Shown one piece after another: positions 16,944 through 26,512 of a DNA stretch of 64,000 nucleotides (within the stretch, counting starts at the first letter, position 1; the number at the start of each line of letters is the position of its first letter). The DNA is from Methylomonas aurea. Lineage in GTDB: Bacteria; Pseudomonadota; Gammaproteobacteria; Methylococcales; Methylomonadaceae. The DNA lies in assembly GCF_024505045.1 (NCBI RefSeq), contig NZ_JANIBM010000006.1:1-64000 (forward strand). Reading direction: 5' to 3'. The position numbers and the translations under genes are program-made. The notes under the pieces are model-generated. The model saw only the letters and a list, made by a program, of their open reading frames with translations. It was not told the origin of the DNA and did no database searches.

Positions 16944-17878
16944 GCCCGGCCCTCCACTTGCTGTGCCAGAGTGATGCTGCGGAACACCTCGTCCAGCCGT
17001 CCCGCTTCCAATTGCAATTCGCTGACCGCGATTTGCCGACTGCTCAAGGCTTCGCTGACCGCCGCCAGAATCGCTTTGCCGGGTTTGGGGAAGGCGGTCA
17101 AGCGGCGGTCTTGCGGATCGATTTCGATGCTGGCGATGTCGGCGATGTCGGCCAGCGCCGTCTTGGCCTGTTCGGGATTTTCGGCGGTTAGCGACACCGC
17201 GCGGTGGTAACGCGAGCGCGCTTCCAGTTCGGCCGGCGTGGCGTCGGCCAGCAATTTGCCGCCGGCGATGACGATGGCGCGGTTACAGACCGCATGCACT
17301 TCTTCCAGGATGTGGGTGGAGATGACGATGACCTTGTCCTTGGCCATGGCGTTAATCAATTCGCGCACCTGGTGCTTTTGGTTGGGGTCGAGGCCGTCGG
17401 TCGGCTCGTCCAGGATCAACACCTTGGGATCGTGCAGAATCGCCTGCGCCAGGCCGACCCGGCGTTTGAAGCCCTTGGACAGGGTATCGATGCTCTGGTC
17501 CAGCACGCCTTCCAGTTGCAGGCGGCCGATTACGTCGTCCAGGCGCTGCTTGCGGTAGGCGCCGCTCAGGCCGCGCAGCGCGGCAATGAAATCCAAAAAG
17601 CCGCGCGGCGTCATTTCGCCGTAGCTGGGCGCGCCTTCCGGCAAATAGCCCAGCGCCTTTTTGGCTTGCAATGGCTGTTCCTCGACGTCGAAACCACAAA
17701 CGGTGGCTCTGCCCGAGGTCGGCGCCAGAAAACCGGTCAGCATTTTCATGGTCGTGGATTTGCCGGCGCCATTGGGGCCGAGAAAGCCGAGTACCTGGCC
17801 GGGCTCGGCAGTGAAACTGATTTGATCGACGGCGGTAAAGTCGCCGTAGCGTTTGGTAAGGGCGGTGGTGGTAATCAT
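16940..17878 (-). CDS. ABC transporter ATP-binding protein, GldA-like
   Basis: The 312-aa ATPase has Walker A GPNGAGKSTT, signature LSKGFKRRVGLAQA, Walker B VLILDEPTDGLDPNQ and the H-loop STHIL, followed by a C-terminal extension of about 90 residues as in GldA/NatA-type ATPases. An ATG at 17878 has GAGG about eight bases upstream; an in-frame GTG three codons earlier is less likely. It is the first gene of the four-gene ABC operon, with the ATP-binding, permease, GldG and DUF4340 order typical of such loci. Confidence 0.9.
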   Translation of the reverse strand: MITTTALTKRYGDFTAVDQISFTAEPGQVLGFLGPNGAGKSTTMKMLTGFLAPTSGRATVCGFDVEEQPLQAKKALGYLPEGAPSYGEMTPRGFLDFIAALRGLSGAYRKQRLDDVIGRLQLEGVLDQSIDTLSKGFKRRVGLAQAILHDPKVLILDEPTDGLDPNQKHQVRELINAMAKDKVIVISTHILEEVHAVCNRAIVIAGGKLLADATPAELEARSRYHRAVSLTAENPEQAKTALADIADIASIEIDPQDRRLTAFPKPGKAILAAVSEALSSRQIAVSELQLEAGRLDEVFRSITLAQQVEGRA

Positions 17879-17997
17879 GCTTTCCACCTCGCCTGGCGTG
17901 GAAACAGATCGGCGTGCATTGTGGTTTACCTCCTGGTTTTGGTTGTCATTTTTCCGCTGGCGTCGGGCGGCTTGGTCTTTAGCGGATGGCCGGACGC

Positions 17998-18021
17998 AAA
18001 AAAGCCCCGGAATCCCGGGGC
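17998..18021 (-). terminator. Rho-independent terminator of groS-groL
   Basis: On the minus strand GCCCCGG, GATT, CCGGGGC forms a 7-bp GC stem followed directly by six T. It lies 20 bases after the groL stop. Confidence 0.93.
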
Positions 18022-18041
18022 AAAGCTTGCAGGTAGGTGTC

Positions 18042-19700
<1,659 letters not shown>

Positions 19701-19724
19701 TCAAAAAAGAATTCGCTTGGAACA

Positions 19725-20015
19725 TCAGGCTTCCAAGACGCCGAGGATTTCGTCCTCGCGCACCACGACGTGTTCGACGCCGCCGACCTTCACTTCGTTG
19801 CCGGCGTATTTGCCGATCAACACCTTGTCGCCGGCTTTGACTGCCAGCGGCCGCAGCTCGCCGTTATCCAGCGGCTTGCCGGCGCCGACCGCGATCACTT
19901 CGGCTGTGATGGGTTTTTCTTTGGCGTTGTCCGGAATAACGATGCCGCCGGGCGAGGTAGTCTCGCTTTCCAGGCGTTTGACGACGACGCGGTCGTATAA
20001 AGGACGTATGCTCAT
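19725..20015 (-). CDS. groS: Co-chaperonin GroES (10 kDa)
   Basis: The 96-aa lid of the GroEL chamber. [28 protein letters not shown] includes the mobile loop, and the ending [21 protein letters not shown] is standard. An AAGGAGG site lies nine bases before the ATG, and a sigma-32-type promoter lies about 75 bases upstream. Confidence 0.97.
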   Translation of the reverse strand: MSIRPLYDRVVVKRLESETTSPGGIVIPDNAKEKPITAEVIAVGAGKPLDNGELRPLAVKAGDKVLIGKYAGNEVKVGGVEHVVVREDEILGVLEA

Positions 20016-20087
20016 CAGCTTATGCCTCCTTGATAATCAACGTAAAACACAAAGACTCAACGCTGCTTGCCAGCGTTGCAGGCGTGA

Positions 20088-20114
20088 GTATGGGCGGCCG
20101 TTTTATTTTTCAAG
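20088..20114 (-). promoter_or_regulatory. Sigma-32 heat-shock promoter of groSL
   Basis: On the minus strand CTTGAAA (20114-20108), a 13-base spacer and CCCATAC (20094-20088) match the RpoH consensus (CTTGAAA-N11-16-CCCCATnT). A small hairpin (AACGCTG/CAGCGTT, about 20059-20077) follows in the leader. No CIRCE repeat (HrcA site) is seen, so control is probably by sigma-32 alone. Confidence 0.8.
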
Positions 20115-20197
20115 TGCTGCTGATATGCGCAGCCGGAGCGGAGGGGTACAAGTTTGCGGCGAACCGCCGCAGCGCGGAAACCCGGCCGCAGCCGAGC

Positions 20198-22945
20198 TTA
20201 CTGCGCGGTGGCGGCGTGGATGCCGTCGTCCGGCCGTTTTGCGGCAACGGCTTCCAGCCTGGCCTGGAATTGTTCCAGCGGCAGCGGCCGGCCGAACAGG
20301 AAGCCCTGGTAGAAATTACAGCCGTGGGCTTGCAGGAAGGCGAACTGTTCTTCGGATTCGACGCCTTCGGCCAAGCTTTCGATACCCAAATTGTCGGCCA
20401 TGCCGATGATGGTTTGGATGATGACCGCATCGTTTTGGGTCACGCCCAGGTTATGCACGAAGGAACGGTCGATTTTTAACTGGTCGAACGGCAGTTTGGT
20501 CAGGTAGTACAGCGACGAATAACCGGTGCCGAAATCGTCCATCGAAAAGCGCACGCCGCTTTCTCTCAGTTGTTGCATTTTGAGGATGGTGTCGTCGATA
20601 TCGTCCAATACCAGGCTTTCGGTCAGTTCCAGTTTCAGGCGGCTGGGGCAAAGCCCGTGGCGTTCCAGGCAACGGCGGACCTGGTCGACGAAATCGGCCT
20701 GGCGGAATTGCGGCGCGCTGACGTTGACCGCAAGCTGCAAGCTGTCCAAGCCGGGCTGGCTTTCCCAGAGCTTCAGTTGAGAGCAAGCGGTTTCGACCAC
20801 CCAATCGCCGATCGGCACGATCAGCCCGGTTTCCTCGGCCAGCGGGATGAATTCCGCCGGCGGCACCAGGCCGCGTTGCGGATGCCGCCAACGGATCAAG
20901 ACTTCGGCGCCGATGGTGCGGCCGCCTTGGTCGACTTGCGGTTGGTAATACAAGACGAAACCGTTTTCTTCCAGCGCCCGGCGCAGATCGCCTTCCAGTG
21001 CGGCCTTGGCTTCCAGCGCCAACTGCATCGCCGGGTCGTAGAATTGCATCCCGTTGCGGCCGCTGCGTTTGGCCTGGTATAGCGCGGTATCGATGCATTT
21101 CAGCAACTCTTCCACCGTGGTATCCGGCTGGCGGAACAAGCCGATGCCCATGCTGGCCGAGCAATGGTACTCGTAGCCTTGCAGCGGATAAGGCCGGCCG
21201 ATGGCGGCCAGGATTTTACCGCCGACCATTTTGGTCTGCGCCGAGGCTTGGGCGGCATCGCCGTGCAGGCCGTTCAAAATCACGACGAACTCGTCGCCAC
21301 CCAGTCTGGCTACGGTGTCGCCTTCGCGCACGCAGGCTTCCAGGCGGCGGGCTACTTCGACCAGCAGCAGATCGCCCTGGTTATGGCCTTTGGTATCGTT
21401 CAAAGCCTTGAAATTGTCCAGGTCGATAAACAGTGCGGCGCCGTGGCTGGCGGCGCGGGCGTTGGCGACGATGGCCTGGTGCAGACGGTCGTAGAGCAGG
21501 CGGCGGTTGGGCAAGCCGGTCAGCGGGTCGTAAAACGCCAAGCGTTCGATTTCGGCTTCGGCTTGTTTCTGGGCGCGGGAGCGGCTGAAGTTGTCCAGCG
21601 CGATATCGATGTCCGTCGCCATTTCCAGCAACAGGTCGCGGGCGTCGCTGTCGAATGCGTTGACTTCGTCGGCATACAATACGAATACGCCAACGACCGC
21701 GCCGTCCTGGTGCAACGGCAGCGAGGCCGAGGCTTGCCAGCCGGCCCGCAGCGCTTGCGGCCGCCACGGCAGCGTCAGCGGATCGTTTTGAAAATCCTGG
21801 CACCAATAAGGCCGTCGCTCGCGAATGGCGACGCTGGTCGGGCTGCGGCTGAAGGCGCTGCCGGCGGCCAAGGCCATGTCGATGGTTTGCAGTTCTTCGG
21901 CGCCTTCGCCGAAACTGGCGCACGGTCGCAGCACGCGCCCAGCGCCAGCCAGCAGACCGACCCAGGCCATTTTCATGCCGCCGAACTCCACTGCGGCCTG
22001 GCACACCCTGAGAAACAGATCGGCTTCGCTGCTGCATTGGACGATGGCTTTGTTGCAACGGCTCAGCGCGGCATACAGTTGCATATGACGTTGGATTTTG
22101 GCTTGTGCGGCCCGGCGTTCGCTGATGTCGCGGGCAATGCCCAGCACGCCGATCAAGTTACCGCTATTGTCGCGGACCGGCGTCTTCAGGGTTTCGAACA
22201 GCCCCCGGTAGCCGTTGTCGGCGAACTCCAGCCATTCCTCGTTGGCGCAAACCTTGCCGGCCTGTACGGCCTTGAGGTCGTTCTGCCGGAAAAAGTCGGC
22301 CAGTTCCACTGAGACGAAGTCGCGGTCGGTTTTGCCGACGATCTCGGCCTCGCGGGCACCGTACAGGCGTTCGAATTGGCGATTGCAGGCCAAATAGACG
22401 CCGTTCGGGTCTTTCAGCCAGACCAAGTCCGGAATGGTGTCCAGCAGGGTACGTAAGTGAGTGTGGGCGGAAACGTAATCGTCCAGCGTGGTTCTGAGTT
22501 TTTGCTCGCTCTGGCGCAGTTGGCTGCTGCGTTCCGCTACCGCCTCTTCCAGCCGATTGCGCAGGCGTTCGATTTCAAGGTGGGTTCGCACCCGCGCCAG
22601 CAATTCTTCGCGCTGGTAGGGTTTGGATACATAATCCACGGCGCCTAATTGGAAGCCCTGCACCTTTTCTTCGGTATCCGACAGCGTGCTGACGAAGATG
22701 ACCGGCACCTGACGTGTGGCCGGATGCGCTTTCAGCCGGCGGCAGACCTCGAAGCCGTCGATGCCGGGCATCATGATGTCGAGCAGCACCAGGTCCGGCG
22801 GATTGTCGATTGCCGACTCCAGCGCCAACTCGCCGTCGATAGCGGAACGCACCTCGTAGTCCTCGGCCCTGAGCAGTTCGGACAGCAGCTTCAGCGATGC
22901 CGGCGTGTCGTCGACGACGAGAATTTTAGGTTTGCCGCTGGTCAT
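20198..22945 (-). CDS. Response regulator with PAS, GAF, GGDEF and EAL domains
   Basis: The 915-aa cytoplasmic protein starts at the ATG at 22945, which overlaps the kinase stop (ATGA); an upstream extension of the frame lies inside the kinase gene and is not real. Order: receiver domain with phospho-acceptor D56 in LLDIMMPGIDG; PAS (about 165-290); GAF (about 305-460); diguanylate cyclase with intact GGDEF at 549-553; phosphodiesterase with EVL at 681-683 in place of EAL and the metal/loop motif DDFGTGYSS. Both c-di-GMP synthesis and breakdown are possible; EVL is a tolerated variant in active enzymes. It is the likely output of the neighbouring hybrid kinase. Confidence 0.92.
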   Translation of the reverse strand: MTSGKPKILVVDDTPASLKLLSELLRAEDYEVRSAIDGELALESAIDNPPDLVLLDIMMPGIDGFEVCRRLKAHPATRQVPVIFVSTLSDTEEKVQGFQLGAVDYVSKPYQREELLARVRTHLEIERLRNRLEEAVAERSSQLRQSEQKLRTTLDDYVSAHTHLRTLLDTIPDLVWLKDPNGVYLACNRQFERLYGAREAEIVGKTDRDFVSVELADFFRQNDLKAVQAGKVCANEEWLEFADNGYRGLFETLKTPVRDNSGNLIGVLGIARDISERRAAQAKIQRHMQLYAALSRCNKAIVQCSSEADLFLRVCQAAVEFGGMKMAWVGLLAGAGRVLRPCASFGEGAEELQTIDMALAAGSAFSRSPTSVAIRERRPYWCQDFQNDPLTLPWRPQALRAGWQASASLPLHQDGAVVGVFVLYADEVNAFDSDARDLLLEMATDIDIALDNFSRSRAQKQAEAEIERLAFYDPLTGLPNRRLLYDRLHQAIVANARAASHGAALFIDLDNFKALNDTKGHNQGDLLLVEVARRLEACVREGDTVARLGGDEFVVILNGLHGDAAQASAQTKMVGGKILAAIGRPYPLQGYEYHCSASMGIGLFRQPDTTVEELLKCIDTALYQAKRSGRNGMQFYDPAMQLALEAKAALEGDLRRALEENGFVLYYQPQVDQGGRTIGAEVLIRWRHPQRGLVPPAEFIPLAEETGLIVPIGDWVVETACSQLKLWESQPGLDSLQLAVNVSAPQFRQADFVDQVRRCLERHGLCPSRLKLELTESLVLDDIDDTILKMQQLRESGVRFSMDDFGTGYSSLYYLTKLPFDQLKIDRSFVHNLGVTQNDAVIIQTIIGMADNLGIESLAEGVESEEQFAFLQAHGCNFYQGFLFGRPLPLEQFQARLEAVAAKRPDDGIHAATAQ

Positions 22946-25887
22946 GTCGAATCGCCTCGGTTGGCTCGCAACGCTTTTAATATCGCCGGATAGTTGTAAT
23001 TTTCTGCCAGCAGCGCCAGTGCCGCCGCCAGTTGCGTATCGTAAGCCCCTACCCGGCCGATGGTATCGGCGATGCGGTCGGCGTCCAGGCTTTTCAATGC
23101 ATGTTCCAGGTCGCTGCACATTTCTGCCGGCAGCGTGGCCAGGCGGTCCGCCGTCACCACCGGCATTGCCGGGGTTGGCGCGTCGGAATATAGGTAACGT
23201 ACCCCCAATTGCCGGGCCAGGCAATCGTAGATTTCGGCCGGGCGGTAGGGTTTGCCGATGAATTCGTCCATGCCGGCCGCCAGGATCTCGTCGCGCTGTT
23301 CGGCAAACGCGGAAGCCGAGACACCGACGATTTTCACCGCATCGCCGCCCGGCAACGCCCGAATCGTTTGTGCGGCTTGCAGGCCGTCCATCACCGGCAT
23401 TTGCCGGTCCATCCAGATCAAATGCGGCCGCCAGCTTTGGAACAGTTCCACGCCGTCGCGGCCGTTTTCGGCCAATTTGATCCGGAAGCCGACCGTTTCC
23501 AGCAGCCAGGACAGCAACAGTTGATTATCGACTTGGTCTTCCACGATCAGAATCCGGTATTCCGGCTGGCCCGGCGCCAGCGCCAGCACTTCGCGTTCCG
23601 CCGCCGCAGTATGTGGAACGAAGCCAGCGGGGGATTCCGCGATCCGCAACGGCAGTTCGACCCGGAATAGCGAACCCTTACCCACTGCGCTTTCTACACC
23701 GATGCTGCCGTTCATCAATTGCACGAATTGGCGGGTGATGCTCAAACCCAGGCCGGTACCCTTGCCGTCGGCGTCGTCGCCGATTTGGACAAAGGGCTCG
23801 AAGATACGTTGCCGGTCCGTTTCGGCGATGCCGGGGCCGGTGTCCTCGACCTCTATCAACAGATGCGAGGTGGCGTTGTGTTTGCTGCGCAAGCGCACCG
23901 TGACGCCGCCGCTGCGGGTGAATTTTAGCGCGTTGCCGACCAGATTGATCAGCACTTGCCGCAAGCGGTCCCGGTCGCCGACGATGAAGCGCGGGAACTC
24001 CGATGCCGGGTCCAGCGCCAGGTTCAGCCCTTTTTCGGCGGCGCGCGCCTGTACCATGTCCAGCACGTCACCGACCATTTCCTGCAGGTCGAACGCCGCA
24101 TCCGCCAACTGCACCCGGCCGGACTCGATTTTAGCCATTTCCAGCACTTGGTTGATCAGATTCAACAGATGTTCGCCGCTGCGGTTGATGATGTCCAGGT
24201 TGCGGCGGTCGTTGTCGGCCAGTTGCGGACTTTTGTGCATCAAGCTGGAGAAGCCGAGGATGGCGTTTAACGGCGTGCGCAGTTCGTGGCTCATGTTGGC
24301 CAGGAATACGCTTTTGGCTTTATTGGCGGTTTCCGCGGCGTCGCGCGCGAATTGTAATTCCTCGGTGCGGCGTTGGACGGTTTCTTCCAGCCGGTCGCGG
24401 TAATGGCGCAATTCTTCCTCGGTCTGCTTGCGCTGGCTGATGTCGCGGCAGATCGCCAAATTGTATATTTTGCCGTCGAATTCGAAAACGTTGCCGGTGA
24501 TTTCCACCGGAAACACTCGGCCGTGGCGGGTGCAATGCATGGATTCGAACTGAATTTGCCGGCGTTCCAACAGCTGCGGCCAGAATTCTCGCCACTTTTC
24601 CGGCGACCAAGTCGGATCGATGTCGAATACGCTCATGCCGCCGGTCAGCTCGGCGCGGCTGTAGCCCAGGGTATGGGCCCCGCTCTGGTTGACGTACAAA
24701 AAGCGCGGATCGTTTTCGCCCATCAGCAAGATGGTTTCCCGGACCTTATCCAGCGCGAAGCTCAACAATTGCAAACGCTGTTGGGTTTGTTTGCGTTCCG
24801 ACAGGTCGTAGAACAGGCCGAGGAAGCCGCCGATCCGGCCATCCTCGTCGCGCAAAGCGGTTACCGACAGGTTTACCGGCAGCCGAGTGCCGTCCCGGCG
24901 AATGAAACTCCATTCGCGCTGTTCGGCCTGGTTGCGCTGCGCCCGTGCCGTGAATACGCTGAAGCCCGGCGCGATGGTTTCGCCGAATTCGGCCGACAGC
25001 TTCCGGGCATACAGCGCCACTTCTTCTGCATCGTGCCATAGCGCAGGCGTCTGCCGGCCGACCACGTCGGCGGCGGCATAACCCAATAAGCGTTCCGCGG
25101 CCGGGTTGAAACTGGTGACGACGCCGTCGCGGCTGGTCGAGACGATGCCGTGGGCAGCGTTGTCTAGGATCGTGCGTTGGAACAGGCTGAGCCGGTGCAA
25201 TGTGTCGTCGCGTTGTTGAACTGCGGCCATCATCGCATTGAAATTGCGACCGAGTTGAGCCAACTCGTCGTGACCTTCGGCTGGTACCCGATGCCGGTAG
25301 TCAGCCTTAGTTCTTACTCGCTCGGTGGCCTCGGTCAAGGCCGCGATCGGTTTGGCTACCGTACGCCGCAACACCAGCAATTGGCTCCAGGTCGCGCCCA
25401 TCAGGATCAGCACGCCGGCGCCGAATAGCCACAAGATGTGTTGCGTCTGTCGCTGCAGTTGTTCCAGGCTCATGCTCAGGTGCAGACGGGCACCGCGGGG
25501 TAGGGTCTGCAGCCAGTCGGCGTGGGCCGCGGCCAGATAGATACCGTCGATGCTGCCGGCTAGGCCGGGCGGATCGACGTCGGTGGCCTCGCCGATCCGG
25601 GCCAGCAGCCTGCCGTCGCCGAGCACGATGTCGGCCCCGAGCAGTTGCGGATTGCCTTTCAGCGTATCCAGGATTTCCTGGGCGCGTTGGCCGTCTTCGA
25701 AAGCCACGGCGGTGTCGGTTCCGACCGCAACCAGTTGGGCGTAAGGTTCAATGATTTGGCGGACCCGCTGTTCCAGCGTCAGGTTCTGGTAAATCAATAA
25801 GCCGCTACCCATCAACACGAAAGTCAACGCGGCCGATCCCCACAATACCAATGACAACCGACGGTGGATGTCCAGACGCATCGCCAT
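22942..25887 (-). CDS. CHASE8 hybrid sensor histidine kinase
   Basis: The 981-aa inner-membrane protein has helices at about 13-33 and 150-170 around a periplasmic domain of CHASE8 type (TAVAFEDGQRAQEILDTL, then DGRLLARI). CHASE8 is the sensor of the diguanylate cyclase YfiN/TpbB. A HAMP linker, two PAS domains (about 240-365 and 375-490), HisKA with H534 in SHELRTPLNA, HATPase_c (NLVGNALKF, DTGPGI, GTGLGLSI), and a receiver domain with D827 (WMDRQMPVMDG) follow. About 80 C-terminal residues may be a degraded phosphotransfer domain, with no clear HPt histidine motif. It lies four bases after the YfiR-like gene, which makes direct YfiR control of the periplasmic domain plausible. Confidence 0.9.
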   Translation of the reverse strand: MAMRLDIHRRLSLVLWGSAALTFVLMGSGLLIYQNLTLEQRVRQIIEPYAQLVAVGTDTAVAFEDGQRAQEILDTLKGNPQLLGADIVLGDGRLLARIGEATDVDPPGLAGSIDGIYLAAAHADWLQTLPRGARLHLSMSLEQLQRQTQHILWLFGAGVLILMGATWSQLLVLRRTVAKPIAALTEATERVRTKADYRHRVPAEGHDELAQLGRNFNAMMAAVQQRDDTLHRLSLFQRTILDNAAHGIVSTSRDGVVTSFNPAAERLLGYAAADVVGRQTPALWHDAEEVALYARKLSAEFGETIAPGFSVFTARAQRNQAEQREWSFIRRDGTRLPVNLSVTALRDEDGRIGGFLGLFYDLSERKQTQQRLQLLSFALDKVRETILLMGENDPRFLYVNQSGAHTLGYSRAELTGGMSVFDIDPTWSPEKWREFWPQLLERRQIQFESMHCTRHGRVFPVEITGNVFEFDGKIYNLAICRDISQRKQTEEELRHYRDRLEETVQRRTEELQFARDAAETANKAKSVFLANMSHELRTPLNAILGFSSLMHKSPQLADNDRRNLDIINRSGEHLLNLINQVLEMAKIESGRVQLADAAFDLQEMVGDVLDMVQARAAEKGLNLALDPASEFPRFIVGDRDRLRQVLINLVGNALKFTRSGGVTVRLRSKHNATSHLLIEVEDTGPGIAETDRQRIFEPFVQIGDDADGKGTGLGLSITRQFVQLMNGSIGVESAVGKGSLFRVELPLRIAESPAGFVPHTAAAEREVLALAPGQPEYRILIVEDQVDNQLLLSWLLETVGFRIKLAENGRDGVELFQSWRPHLIWMDRQMPVMDGLQAAQTIRALPGGDAVKIVGVSASAFAEQRDEILAAGMDEFIGKPYRPAEIYDCLARQLGVRYLYSDAPTPAMPVVTADRLATLPAEMCSDLEHALKSLDADRIADTIGRVGAYDTQLAAALALLAENYNYPAILKALRANRGDST

Positions 25888-25890
25888 CGC

Positions 25891-26496
25891 TTACCTCATC
25901 TGGCGCAATGCGCCGTTGAACAGGACGCCGTTGGAAACCTCCAGCATCTTGGTTTGTATGGTCAGCGAAACGGCCCTTGCCTGATCCAGATTGATGTTCA
26001 TACTCACCCGCTCGTCGACGACGAAACTTATGACGCCGCCTTCGGCCAGAAATTCCGGCGCGTCGCCGACGGTCAGCACCGGTTTGTTACGCAGCTCGGC
26101 CAGAGCGTCGCGCCGTTGCGAAGCCTCGGTGTAGGCGATATAGACCAAATGGCAAAGCGGCAAATCGGCGAGCGTTTCCGCACGAACGATGCGGAAGCCG
26201 CGCCCCTGCTCGGTACGGCCGCGCAACGTATCGTCCAAGATCTCGCCGAACGGGTCGGGGCCGAGAATGCCGACGCACCAGGGTGAGCCGCTGTCCGGCA
26301 ACGCCTGGGGCGGCCAACCGACATAATGGGCGAAATTGCGCAGGAAAGCGGCTTTGACCCGGTAGGGGTTTTCCTGGGTAGAGGCCGGCGGCGGCGCTAA
26401 CGCGAACACTAGCGACGCCAGCAGCTCTAACGCCCGGCGCCGGCAAAAGCGGCGCAGGCTCGAGCCGGTGCCTGGAAATCTGATGCCGTTTCGCAT
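25891..26496 (-). CDS. YfiR-family periplasmic regulator
   Basis: The 201-aa protein has a long basic N-region and signal peptide (LELLASLVFALAPPPAST) followed by the YfiR/DUF4154 domain: YRVKAAFLRNFAHYVGWPP, PWCVGILGPDPFGEILDD, CHLVYIAYTEASQRR, VLTVGDAPEFLAEGGVISFV and INLDQARAVSLTIQTKMLEVS. In Pseudomonas, YfiR is a periplasmic repressor that holds the CHASE8 protein YfiN inactive. Here the adjacent CHASE8 protein is a histidine kinase, so YfiR probably sets kinase activity. The gene lies between the receptor and the kinase with gaps of 16 and 3 bases. Confidence 0.9.
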   Translation of the reverse strand: MRNGIRFPGTGSSLRRFCRRRALELLASLVFALAPPPASTQENPYRVKAAFLRNFAHYVGWPPQALPDSGSPWCVGILGPDPFGEILDDTLRGRTEQGRGFRIVRAETLADLPLCHLVYIAYTEASQRRDALAELRNKPVLTVGDAPEFLAEGGVISFVVDERVSMNINLDQARAVSLTIQTKMLEVSNGVLFNGALRQMR

Positions 26497-26512
26497 GCCT
26501 GTGCCGCTGCGG

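Noticed and set aside
20016..20197. CIRCE/HrcA operator upstream of groS
   Set aside because: The leader hairpin (AACGCTG/CAGCGTT) and nearby ACTC/GAGT do not form TTAGCACTC-N9-GAGTGCTAA; the sigma-32 promoter explains the region.
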